The notes below the pieces were generated by a model. It searched no databases. It was not told the DNA's origin and saw only the letters and a list, made by a program, of their open reading frames with translations. DNA of 64,000 bases from an uncultured Clostridia bacterium. Lineage in GTDB: Bacteria > Bacillota > Clostridia > Lachnospirales > Lachnospiraceae. The position numbers were made by a program, and so were the translations under genes. Every line of letters starts with the position of its first letter. Position 1 is the stretch's first letter. This document shows positions 8,643 through 17,000 of the stretch, piece by piece. The stretch is from assembly GCA_947385955.1 (NCBI GenBank), contig CANDNA010000008.1:38206-102205 (forward strand), given 5' to 3'.

Positions 8643-8671
8643 ATCATATACAATTTTGCCTTCCATATCAA
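8643..8671 (-). promoter_or_regulatory. Promoter of the CAP-domain gene
   Basis: Read on the minus strand: TTGATA (8666-8671), 17 bases, TATGAT (8643-8648). It lies about 50 bases above the ATG at 8591. The leader carries a short CAGACA/TGTCTG hairpin. Confidence 0.7.
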
Positions 8672-8756
8672 TATGTATGGAAATGTTTTAAGAAAAATTA
8701 AACATTTTTATACTTTGGTACTACTCGAAACCATTGGTTTCATGGTACAGAAACCA

Positions 8757-9066
8757 GGGATACGATTTTACCATTACCTCTTCCACGGCCTACGATCAGA
8801 AATGGATCCACGGGCGGAACATATTCGATAACATCGATGTATTGGTAGACAACATATTTGCCAACTTTCTTTCCCGTCCCGGTGTCCGACAGCCCATTTT
8901 CACCTCTTACTGTGACGGAAAACGGGTCACCTGTTCCGGGCTCAAACAATGGGGGTCCAAATACCTGGCCGACGAAGGCTATGCCCCTATAGAAATCATC
9001 CGTTATTATTACGGCAACGATATGTATATCAACACTGCCGATGTGATCTCCGGCGTCCCGGCGTCA
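8757..9066 (+). pseudogene. SpoIID-like spore/peptidoglycan protein, middle part (interrupted gene)
   Basis: This continues the reading frame that stops at 5555. It encodes GYDFTITSSTAYDQKW, then NIDVLVDNIFANFLSRPG, then FTSYCDGKRVTCSGLKQWGS and APIEIIRYYYGNDMYI: the rest of the SpoIID-like domain, ending in VISGVPAS. The family pattern then continues with a short linker and a peptidoglycan-binding domain, but the frame here turns into unrelated sequence (C-E-V-L-L) at about 9066, immediately before a second large serine recombinase. The missing 3' part was not found anywhere to the right in the window, so the second insertion is longer than 54 kb. Confidence 0.82.
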
Positions 9067-9093
9067 TGTGAGGTCCTTCTGATAACACAACAA

Positions 9094-10662
9094 TTAAAAC
9101 TTCCAGTATATTTTCACCGGATATTCTTCCCGACGACTGTTCCTGCGGCCAACCTCAATATAATTTACAAACTTATCCATAATATCATAGCTCAGTTCGC
9201 CTGCATCAGCATATTTTTTTATGATTTCTTTTTTGGACAGTCTTTCCTTTGTCCTGCGTTCCGTTTCTTCCAATAGTTTCTGTCTTTCCGCGATCAGTCC
9301 GTCATAACGCCTGATATCTTCATGAAACCTCTGGGAAAATGTCCTGTACTCTTCTATCGTAATATCCCCGTTTGCTCTGTCCAGGTACAATTCCTTCAAA
9401 GCATTTTCACACTTTTTTTTCGCCTGGCAATACTTACTGATTTCTTTTCTCACGGCATCCTGCCGCTCATTCCCCTCGTTTGGAACTGAAATCAAAGTCT
9501 CTGCCTGTTCCGGATTCAAATATTGCCAGACCATATCCTTATATTCTTCCAGAATCCTCTTCCGGAGAAGTTCTTCCGGAATACAGCATCCTTCACAGAT
9601 ATTCTCCAGACGCTGGTTCACCTTACACCTCAGATAACGCTTCCCACGGGTGTAATTCACCTGCAGCGCATATCCGCAGCCTGCGCATACAACTTTTCCC
9701 GCCAGTATGTTTACCTTTCCATCCCTGTAGGGTACAGATCTTTCACGCAGCAGGATTTGCGCCTTCTTCCACAAATCCTGCTCTATAACCGGCTCATGCG
9801 TTCTTTCAACAACAAACCACTGATCCTTTGGCCTGTAATATTTTTTCTTCATTTTGTAGGAAACAGTCCCGCTTTTCCCCTGGACCATATTCCCGATATA
9901 CATCTCATTCTGCAGAATATTGTCTACAGAATGATACCGCCACAAATGTGCATATTTCCCAGTATTCTCCCGCTCTTTTTCCCCATACTCCCCGGCCAGG
10001 AATTTATACTGAAACGGGCTGGGTATCTCTCTTCTGTTCAGTTCCCTGGCGATCTGCGTTTTCCCATATCCGGCGGCAAACATTTCAAAAATCTCATGCA
10101 CAACTTTTGCCGCCGGTTCGTCAATAACAATATGTCCCTTCCTCTCAGGGTCCTTCTTATATCCGTAAACCGCAGCAGAACCGATATGCAGCCCTTTCGA
10201 ACGTTTGTCATCCAGGACACTCTTAATGCTCTCCGACATATCTTCCAGATACCATTCGTTGATCAGCCCATTGATCTGCCTTGCCTTTTTGTTGCCTCTG
10301 AGCGCCGTATCCGCATTGTCCACCACGCTGACAAAGCGCACATTCCAAAGTAAAAAATATCCATGAATATATTTTTCCACAATCTCCAGTTCGCGTGAAA
10401 ACCTGGACTGGGACTTGCACAATACGATATTGATCTTTCCTTCTTCTGCATCAGCCAGCATGCGGTTAAACTCCGGCCTGCTTCGGTCTGATCCTGTATA
10501 ATCATCGTCGCTGTAAATGCTGTAGATTTCCCATCCCCTTTCCATCGCGTATGTAATCAGCATGGACTTTTGATTCTGAATGCTCTCGCTGTCCTCTTCC
10601 CTGCTTTTTTTATGTCTGTCCTCTTCCGAAAGTCGGCAATAGATCCCTGCTATCTCACTCAT
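9094..10662 (-). CDS. Large serine recombinase (integrase of the conjugative element)
   Basis: A 522-residue large serine recombinase of the TnpX/TndX-like group. The resolvase domain has the nucleophilic serine in IYCRLSEEDR (about residue 12) and DDDYTGSDRSRPEFNRML; the recombinase domain runs through GLHIGSAAVYGYKK and IARELNRREIPSP; the zinc ribbon is CAGCGYALQVNYTRGKRYLRC...CEGCC; a coiled coil and a basic tail follow. GAGG precedes ATG 10662. Its stop lies about 28 bases from the break in the host gene, which marks it as the integrase of this element. It is not closely similar to the first recombinase, so the two insertions are independent. Confidence 0.93.
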   Translation of the reverse strand: MSEIAGIYCRLSEEDRHKKSREEDSESIQNQKSMLITYAMERGWEIYSIYSDDDYTGSDRSRPEFNRMLADAEEGKINIVLCKSQSRFSRELEIVEKYIHGYFLLWNVRFVSVVDNADTALRGNKKARQINGLINEWYLEDMSESIKSVLDDKRSKGLHIGSAAVYGYKKDPERKGHIVIDEPAAKVVHEIFEMFAAGYGKTQIARELNRREIPSPFQYKFLAGEYGEKERENTGKYAHLWRYHSVDNILQNEMYIGNMVQGKSGTVSYKMKKKYYRPKDQWFVVERTHEPVIEQDLWKKAQILLRERSVPYRDGKVNILAGKVVCAGCGYALQVNYTRGKRYLRCKVNQRLENICEGCCIPEELLRKRILEEYKDMVWQYLNPEQAETLISVPNEGNERQDAVRKEISKYCQAKKKCENALKELYLDRANGDITIEEYRTFSQRFHEDIRRYDGLIAERQKLLEETERRTKERLSKKEIIKKYADAGELSYDIMDKFVNYIEVGRRNSRREEYPVKIYWKF

Positions 10663-10698
10663 ATTTCCTCTTTCCGAAACAAACTATATTCTATTTCA

Positions 10699-10845
10699 TT
10701 ATATTTTCCCGCCCTTGTTTTGTAAATTACTTTGTAAATACCGGTTTCTTTCCCTGTCGTTTATCATTTGGGCAAACAGCCGTGTAAACTGTTTTGCCCG
10801 CTCTTCCCTGCTGTCGTTTTTTAACACATTAATCACTTCACCCAT
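10699..10845 (-). CDS. Small charged protein upstream of the integrase
   Basis: A 48-residue, highly charged, probably helical protein (MGEVINVLKNDSREERAK, then FTRLFAQMINDRERNRYLQ). ATG 10845 is favoured because GAGG lies nine bases before it; a longer frame from 10902 has no ribosome binding site. It is encoded 36 bases ahead of the integrase on the same strand. Small genes at this position often affect integrase direction, but that is only positional inference. I do not recognise the family. Confidence 0.55.
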   Translation of the reverse strand: MGEVINVLKNDSREERAKQFTRLFAQMINDRERNRYLQSNLQNKGGKI

Positions 10846-10908
10846 ATCACAGGTCCTCTTTTTTCTTACATGTATATGTTTCCTTTGGTATTTTTCATGC
10901 ATTGCAGA

Positions 10909-11145
10909 TCACTCTGTATTTCTGCTCTCATCCTCCTTTAGCAGCTCTTCTATGTAGGACCAGTGAGTTTTGCAAAACCGCGACGCCATTTCCCGCCGGA
11001 TATCCTCCGCTGCTCCAGGCAGATTGTTTTGTTCCATTTCTTCCAGCAGGTAAATCAGATCAGCGTTCCCGGCATCTGCCAGGTCTTTCAAAAATCCCTG
11101 GCCAACATTCTTTTCGCCATCCAAATTCTTCTCTCTCCTTTGCAT
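10909..11145 (-). CDS. Hypothetical small acidic protein
   Basis: Up to 78 residues, helical in appearance (LADAGNADLIYLLEEMEQNN...IRREMASRFCKTHWSYIEELLKED). Not recognised. The start is doubtful: the ATG at 11145 has no site upstream, while AAGGAGA inside the first codons is well placed for an in-frame TTG at 11124 (protein beginning DGEKNVGQGF). It lies in the same direction as the integrase and HTH gene and may belong to one transcript with them. Confidence 0.5.
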   Translation of the reverse strand: MQRREKNLDGEKNVGQGFLKDLADAGNADLIYLLEEMEQNNLPGAAEDIRREMASRFCKTHWSYIEELLKEDESRNTE

Positions 11146-11162
11146 CTCTGTGAAATAATTTT

Positions 11163-11191
11163 TTGATACTCTTTATAATTTTTGTTATAAT
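11163..11191 (+). promoter_or_regulatory. Strong consensus-like promoter facing right
   Basis: TTGATA (11163-11168), exactly 17 bases, TATAAT (11186-11191) on the plus strand. No open reading frame follows; instead a hairpin with a T-tract ends the unit about 100 bases on, which points to a small RNA. Confidence 0.7.
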
Positions 11192-11197
11192 TACCAG

Positions 11198-11288
11198 AAA
11201 AGATGCAGCAGTAGATTTTTATATTTACAATGCATTCTATTTTCTTTAGCATGTGAGGTGTCGGCAAACAGGTTCACATGCTTTTTTC
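11198..11288 (+). ncRNA. Candidate small RNA, antisense to the 3' end of the HTH gene
   Basis: The predicted transcript starts about seven bases after the TATAAT at 11186-11191 and ends in a terminator-like hairpin: AGCATGTGA (11248-11256) pairs with TCACATGCT (11274-11282), followed by TTTTT. Its length is about 90 bases. It has no convincing reading frame (ATG CAG CAG TAG only). Its 3' part is complementary to the last codons and stop of the HTH gene at 11274-11531, so it could control that message or act in trans. This is inference from promoter and terminator signals alone. Confidence 0.5.
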
Positions 11289-11531
11289 TTTGCAATTTTC
11301 TTCCAAAGCCTGCTGAATTGCTTCCAGTGTTTCACAGCTTACTTCTTCATTGACTTCCAAATGTCTGCAAATCCTTTTTCTGGCAATCGGAGAATTTCTG
11401 TAGCCATTGATAATTCCTGCAATAAAGTGCCGTGTATAGCCCAGATCCTGCGCTAAATCTTCAGTGTTCATTTCTTTTAAAATCATGGCAATCTTTACGC
11501 ATTTACACCAATTGTCACCAACTTTTTTCAT
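11274..11531 (-). CDS. HTH (Xre/Cro-like) DNA-binding protein
   Basis: An 85-residue protein with a helix-turn-helix in the middle (LKEMNTEDLAQDLGYTRHFIAGIINGYRNSPIARKRICRHLEVN), of the Cro/phage-repressor type, and a short helical tail. It starts at ATG 11531 with a distant AAGGGG; the internal ATG in KIAMILKEM is possible. Divergent from another HTH gene at 11772 across a 240-base AT-rich gap, an arrangement like a phage or ICE regulatory switch. It probably controls integrase or transfer genes. Confidence 0.75.
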   Translation of the reverse strand: MKKVGDNWCKCVKIAMILKEMNTEDLAQDLGYTRHFIAGIINGYRNSPIARKRICRHLEVNEEVSCETLEAIQQALEENCKEKSM

Positions 11532-11741
11532 AAGTATCTGTATACCCCTTTCTGAAAATTATCCGGCTGAGTTGTTTCTAATCTAACTCACCTAAAGCGA
11601 TCCCAAATCATTTAGTGGACTTTTTTAACACAAAATGGTAAAATAAAAATGGCGTATTTTATCGCCACATATCATTTTTTATTCACTCTACAACCTTCCA
11701 CTTAAATTATAGTGCGCTTTTTTCGCATTGTCAACATTTTT

Positions 11742-11756
11742 TGCTAATTTTTAGCA
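11742..11756. promoter_or_regulatory. Palindromic operator before the plus-strand HTH gene
   Basis: TGCTAATTTTTAGCA is a palindrome with 6-bp arms and three central bases, five bases before the AGGAG of the HTH gene at 11772. It is a likely autoregulatory operator of that repressor. The gap 11532-11771 holds this and otherwise AT-rich sequence with no gene. Confidence 0.55.
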
Positions 11757-11771
11757 TTTTAGGAGTTTCTT

Positions 11772-12140
11772 ATGGAACACATACGCAAAAGAATATGTGA
11801 TTATTTAGAAGAAAATAATATAAAAAGCTCACAATTATGCGAAATTCTGGGATTAAAAAAAAGTCCTTTAACTGATTGGAAAAATGAGCATTCCAGACCG
11901 ACTTTAGCACAGATCGTTGCAATTTGCGAAAATTTCGGAATATCATCTGATTACCTGCTTTTTGGAAAATCCCTAAAGTGTGTAAACTTGTCAACAGAAG
12001 ATAGAGAATTGCTTTCACTCTTTAACGAACTGAACAATGACGAAAAAAAAATTTGTCTTGCTTATTTGAAGGGATTCATTGATAATGAGAGAAGGCATAC
12101 TGCGGTATCTGATCACCAAATAAAAATTGTGGGAAAATAA
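11772..12140 (+). CDS. HTH Xre-family repressor
   Basis: A 122-residue protein with an N-terminal Xre domain (ICDYLEENNIKSSQLCEILGL...LTDWKNEHSRPTLAQIVAICENFGISSDYLLFG, residues about 7-65), the standard phage-repressor layout, and a C-terminal helical part (LSTEDRELLSLFNELNNDEK). AGGAG at 11761-11765 places the start at 11772. It is divergent from the minus-strand HTH gene and precedes the J-domain/DUF2726 pair, so it may repress the integrase side, that pair or both. Confidence 0.88.
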   Translation: MEHIRKRICDYLEENNIKSSQLCEILGLKKSPLTDWKNEHSRPTLAQIVAICENFGISSDYLLFGKSLKCVNLSTEDRELLSLFNELNNDEKKICLAYLKGFIDNERRHTAVSDHQIKIVGK

Positions 12141-12216
12141 TACCTTTTAAAAGCAGAAAATAAATATCACATTTGACAAATATAAACTATAAATAATAAA
12201 AGGACTTTAAAGATAA

Positions 12217-13152
12217 ATGAACAAATTTACTTATGAACCCATCCATCCTTGCTGCAATTTAATTATATGGGATATGCTGGTATCTTTTATAGTAGCACTC
12301 ACTATCATTGGTTCACTTTTTCTGAATTTGTCTACGTTTCTTGTAATTATCCTGGCAATCATTGTCGCTTTTATACCTGTCGTTTTGTTGCAAGTACCTT
12401 ACCTGAAGTACATTATCCATATCCTTTTCTCTGTTTTCTATGCGTACCTCGGTTATGGATTACTGGATAAACTCTTCGAATTTTCTGAATCACCCTTATG
12501 GCAGCAGATTATTATTGCCCTTATCATTTTCATAATTACACTTATCGCACATGTGGGAAGCGCTGGGTTAATGGACTTGTGTACCTCTGAATCTTTTGAA
12601 TCCGCTGAACTGAAATCCGATATACATACTGAAGAGGAATCTTTTACTGATCCGGTCATGGAACAAAAAATAAGACAATGCATCAACCAGTATGAACAGG
12701 CAATGGCCCTGACAAATACAGCCAACTCCCTCCCTGACAATGAACACAGTTTTCCTATAAAAAATTATATAAAAAAACATGCTTCAGATATCATAAAGCA
12801 GGTAAATAAATTGCAGGATGCTGTCGCTCGTTACAACAAATCTACAAATAAAATTACATTTTCCACTTTAAAATTTGTGCTGAACAACACTGTGCCTATA
12901 GTGGGAAACTATATGGATTTCCTTCAGGATTTGCTTGATGATTATAACGAGAATATAAACATACCGACTCCACCGCCACAGCAAAATATTCCTGTATCCT
13001 TTTTCCAGGGATGCGATACTCTTGAAAGTTTAAATAAACGCTATAAAGATCTGGTAAAAGTCTATCATCCGGACTCCGGAAATGGTAATGATAAGGTTTT
13101 CATTGAAATTACTGAAGAATATGAAAGATTAAAGCCTTCTTTTGAACAATGA
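12217..13152 (+). CDS. Membrane protein with C-terminal J-domain
   Basis: A 311-residue protein. Residues about 18-125 hold four hydrophobic segments (MLVSFIVALTIIGSLFLNL, LVIILAIIVAFIPVVLL and two more), then a long cytosolic helical region with a proline stretch (TPPPQQN), and at about 270-308 a J-domain-like end: LESLNKRYKDLVKVYHPD followed by KVFIEITEEYERLK. The HPD tripeptide is the part of J-domains that stimulates Hsp70 ATPase. A TTGACA at 12173 suggests its own promoter. It is 25 bases from the DUF2726 gene, which is also membrane-anchored, so the two probably work together. The biological role is unknown; a defence or stress function of cargo is possible. Confidence 0.75.
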   Translation: MNKFTYEPIHPCCNLIIWDMLVSFIVALTIIGSLFLNLSTFLVIILAIIVAFIPVVLLQVPYLKYIIHILFSVFYAYLGYGLLDKLFEFSESPLWQQIIIALIIFIITLIAHVGSAGLMDLCTSESFESAELKSDIHTEEESFTDPVMEQKIRQCINQYEQAMALTNTANSLPDNEHSFPIKNYIKKHASDIIKQVNKLQDAVARYNKSTNKITFSTLKFVLNNTVPIVGNYMDFLQDLLDDYNENINIPTPPPQQNIPVSFFQGCDTLESLNKRYKDLVKVYHPDSGNGNDKVFIEITEEYERLKPSFEQ

Positions 13153-13177
13153 GGAATACATAAAAGGAATATAGATT

Positions 13178-13945
13178 ATGTCAGAAACAGTTTCCTATGG
13201 AATAGTTATTGCAGCACTTCTTGCCGTTACTATCCTGTCCATATACATTCTTAAACTGCGGAAAAAAATCAATAGCCTGCAAGCAGATATCAGATATGCT
13301 GTTGATCAGAAAATCGCTGCCCAGGAAAAATATAAACAAATCGAAAAAGAGGCCCAGTCGGCCGATCAGAAAAAGACTGATAATAAACAACGGGAAAAGG
13401 ATCTTCAAACCAATATCCTTTTACACCCTGAACATTACTATCGTTTAAAACGTTCCTGCATGAATAAAAATGAATCCCGTATGTTTTTTTATATCAACTG
13501 TGCATTGGATGAACTGTTTCCTGACAAAAAAATGCGCGATAAATATATTGTTTTTCCCCAGGTTAGTTTACATGCCTTTTTTCAGATTCTGCCGGATATT
13601 AACAAAGATTTCTTTTTATATAATCTTGTCCGCAGAAACTGGGTTGCCAAAAACATTGATTACATAATCTGCAGCATTTTCTATGAAGATAACTATTATT
13701 ACTATAAACCTGTCATTATGATTGAACTGGACGGAAGTTCTCATTTCTCTGCCGGCTTTGGCCAAAAAGAACTGGAACGACAAAAAGAAAGCGATGCATT
13801 CAAAGACTCTCTTGCTGAAGCATTCCATCTCCCCTTAATACGCTATCGAATTGATCATATTGATCGTGTGGTGAAGGATGACCGGCAAAAGATAAAAGAA
13901 ATAATATCTGAAAACTTTAACGCAATATATAATTCTCAGTCATAG
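13178..13945 (+). CDS. Membrane-anchored DUF2726 (restriction-endonuclease-like) protein
   Basis: A 255-residue protein with one N-terminal membrane helix (YGIVIAALLAVTILSIYIL), a coiled coil to about 80, and a DUF2726 domain at about 90-230. In it I see NKNESRMFFYINCALDELF, VFPQVSLHAFF, KNIDYIIC and PVIMIELDGSSHF, which match the D...(E/D)xD layout of PD-(D/E)XK-like folds related to very-short-patch and topoisomerase-linked nuclease domains. Whether it cuts nucleic acid is not known. It directly follows the J-domain gene with the same strand and spacing typical of an operon. Confidence 0.8.
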   Translation: MSETVSYGIVIAALLAVTILSIYILKLRKKINSLQADIRYAVDQKIAAQEKYKQIEKEAQSADQKKTDNKQREKDLQTNILLHPEHYYRLKRSCMNKNESRMFFYINCALDELFPDKKMRDKYIVFPQVSLHAFFQILPDINKDFFLYNLVRRNWVAKNIDYIICSIFYEDNYYYYKPVIMIELDGSSHFSAGFGQKELERQKESDAFKDSLAEAFHLPLIRYRIDHIDRVVKDDRQKIKEIISENFNAIYNSQS

Positions 13946-13981
13946 ACTGTGTATATCACTGATTTTTAACCTCCTTTCTGC

Positions 13982-14005
13982 CCACTGCCAGACTCTTGGC
14001 AGTGG
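13982..14005. terminator. GC-rich hairpin between convergent genes
   Basis: CCACTGCCA (13982-13990) pairs with TGGCAGTGG (13997-14005) around a six-base loop, 40 bases after the DUF2726 stop and before the end of the methylase/helicase gene. It has no clear T-tract on either side, so it may be a weak terminator. Confidence 0.5.
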
Positions 14006-14078
14006 ACATTTCCTATAACAGCCTTTCTGTGATATATTTTTATGGAGGCCAGTTTCTTTAGGTGTTTCAACCATCCTG

Positions 14079-17000
14079 TTATCTTTCTTTTTCTCTGCTT
14101 TCCCGCCTCTCCCCCTTTCTCTCTACAGCTTCAGAATAACAAGGCTCCATAATACGCCTCCCGTTCGTCTCACCGGCAAAGGTTTTGCCCTGGGCAGCAC
14201 ATTCCATCTCTTGTTCCCCACTGTTGATCTGCTCCAGAATTTTATCCACTTCTTTCAACCTGGCAGACTTCTGCAGCAGTTCTTCCTCATGTACAAAAGG
14301 CAGATTTATCTTTTTCTGTCCATTTTCCAAGTCTGTTTCTGCCTGGGCCAGCATTTCCTGAACCTTATTTATCCTTTCCGGGAGTGCAGAAATCTCATGA
14401 TCCAGTTTTTTTAATGCACTGATAAGCCCCAGCCTGACGACCATCCGTGATTTTCCCAACAGAGATAACTGATAATCTTCATGAAACAGACTATAGGACA
14501 GTTCTATTTGAAATCCCCGATACTCTCCCACCTCAATTCTTGTATTCTTATCCATATTATGGGCTATCCGAATCAGTTCTTTTGTAGCTGCTGTGTCATT
14601 GTCATATACTTGTCCCTTAATCTTTACCACCTGACAGTCAGTTTCCTTAACTGTATTATTTTGAGCTGTAATCATATCAGAGGTCATATCCTGTATCCGT
14701 TTTTTATATTCATGAATCTGTTCCGGCAACTCTTTCCTGACTCTGCGCTCAATCATATAGCATTCATTCTTATGCTGCCCCGCCAGCCTTCTTAATCTTG
14801 CCACTGACATATCCAGATCCATTTTTTCTTTGATCAAAGGATTTTCCGTACATAATGCTTTTGTCTCCGCATAATTCAATGCTGCTTTATCTTCCTCCAC
14901 ATTGCATGTCCTTCCGGCTGTTCCATTCTGTATCTGGGAAATAAACCTCTGCTTCAATTCCAGTATCTGGAACATATATGCATCAAACGTACCCTGGGTA
15001 ATATATTTATAAATCTTCACCTTTTCATTTAAATTGCCAAAGCGCCGTATTCTGCCGGCACGCTGTTCCATATCCGACGGACGCCAGGGACAATCCAGGT
15101 GATGCAGCGCATACAATCTATTCTGGATATTTGCTCCGGTCCCCATCATAACTGTTGAACCAATTAATATCCGGATTTTCCCTTCTCTTACCTGAGTAAA
15201 AATTTCCTCTTTCTTCTTATCAGCATTTGTTCCAGCCCCGGCATCCTGTATAAATGCAATCTCACTTTCTTTTACCCCTTTTGCGACCAGTTTCCGCTTT
15301 ATATCCGTATATACATTAAATGAACCGTCTTTATGGGGTGTGGAAAGATCACAAAAAACAATCTGTGTAAGCCTTCTGTTTTCTGTTTCTTTATATATTC
15401 CATAAAGATTTTCTATGCAGATATTCACCTTTGAATCCGGTTCATCCGGAGCCGATGAATCAATCAGTCTCTGATCCAGCGCCACCTTTCTCCCCTCGTT
15501 TGTTACTACAAGCATATTATCAATATCGCTCGGAACATTTCCTCTTCTGATCTCTTCTGCTCTGTCTCCCAGAGCTGCTATAAATTCCTTTTGAAATTCT
15601 GTTTTTTTACTGGTTACATTGATTTCCTCCACTTCCGGTACGGGAATATTAAGCATTTCTGCCGTTTTGACATCAGCAATTTCGTGAAACATACGTAAAA
15701 GCTCTGGAATATTCTGGTATTTGCAAAATCTCGATTTCATCTGATAACCGGTTCCTTCCGGTTTTAATTCAAAGGTTGTTTCTACATTTCCGAACACAGC
15801 CGCCCAGGAATCAAAATAATGAATCCCCATCTCCTGAAGCCTATTTTCCTGCAAATACTTCTGTATCACAAACAGCTCCCATAAAGAATTGGATATTGGG
15901 GTGCCTGTGGCAAATGTCACTCCTGTAAAGTTTGTCTTTTCATTTAAATATTTTGTTTTCAGATAAAGATCCGTCGCTTTCTTTGATTTTGCACCACTCA
16001 CTCCGCTTATACCGGACATCCTTGTAGGAAAAGCAAGGTTCTTAAATTCATGTGCTTCATCCACAAGCAACTTATCTACACCGAGTTCTTCAAACGTAAC
16101 CACATCATCTTTTTCAGCATCATCCTGAAGCCGTCTAAGCCGCACCTCCAGTGCCTTTTTGGATGCTTCCAGTACTTTAACACTCAAAGAGCCATTTTGT
16201 TTCCTTTTTTCTTCTTTTACCGCTATTTCATATGTTTCAATTTCATCCTGCAAATATTTTTCCTGTCTTTCCTTCGACAGCGGGATTTTCTCCAGTTGCG
16301 AATGCGCCATAATAATACAGTCCCATTCCCCCGTAGCAATACGTGAACAAAATCTTTTCCTGTTATCCTTCTGAAACGATTTCTTATCAGCAATAAGAAC
16401 ATTGGCTCCCGGATACATTCTTAAAAAATCCTGGCCAACCTGCATTGTCAAATGATTGGGTACAGCAATAACTGGTTTTGTACAAAAGCCCAATCGTTTT
16501 GATTCCATTGCTGTAGCAATCATCTCAAAAGTCTTTCCTGCTCCCACCGCATGATCAAACAAGGTATTGCCACCATATAAAGCATGGGCAATAGCATCCA
16601 ACTGATGAGTCCGTAATTTAATTTCTCTACTGTAATTTGTCAATTTGACATATCTTCCATCAAATTTGCGTGGAACCACGGAATTAAACTTTTCATTATA
16701 TAAACGCGTAAGATGCTCCCTTCTCTCATAATCTTCCCAAATCCAATTTGTAAAGGCTTCTTTGAATCTGCTCTGCTTCTCCTGTGCCTTCATAGTCTCT
16801 TCCGGATTTTTAACCTGCTTTTTCCTGCCATCAACATCTTCAACAGTATCTGTTACTTCAACTGTCCTCTGATTCAGACATGCCTCCATGATTTCATAAG
16901 CATTTTTTCTTCCGGTTCCCCATACTTTTGTAGAATTAATGGAATAGAGATCCAGGTTTTTTCCGGAAATCATCCAGAGATTTGACAATGGTTCATACAT

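Larger units (their letters stand above)
5551..8756. mobile_element. 3.2-kb serine-recombinase element inside the SpoIID-like gene
   Basis: The two ends carry the shared bases AACCA (5551-5555 and 8752-8756) within longer similar stretches, TGGTATCGGAACCA on the left and TGGTACAGAAACCA on the right. Deleting one copy joins host codons as W-Y-R-N-Q-G-Y-D-F in frame; the interval is 3201 bp, a multiple of three. The rejoined element ends form an imperfect dyad (CATGG...CCATG around AACCA), as expected of an attP for a large serine recombinase. Content: a recombinase at the left end, a 96-aa gene and a CAP-domain secreted protein, all on the minus strand. Confidence 0.85.

Noticed and set aside
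9523..10353. 276-codon plus-strand frame opposite the integrase
   Set aside because: It is an antisense shadow of the recombinase, rich in P, L and F without domain features.
9066..14078. A small second element ending before the methylase/helicase gene
   Set aside because: The missing peptidoglycan-binding end of the host gene was not found on the plus strand here or further right, so the insertion appears to be the whole ICE.
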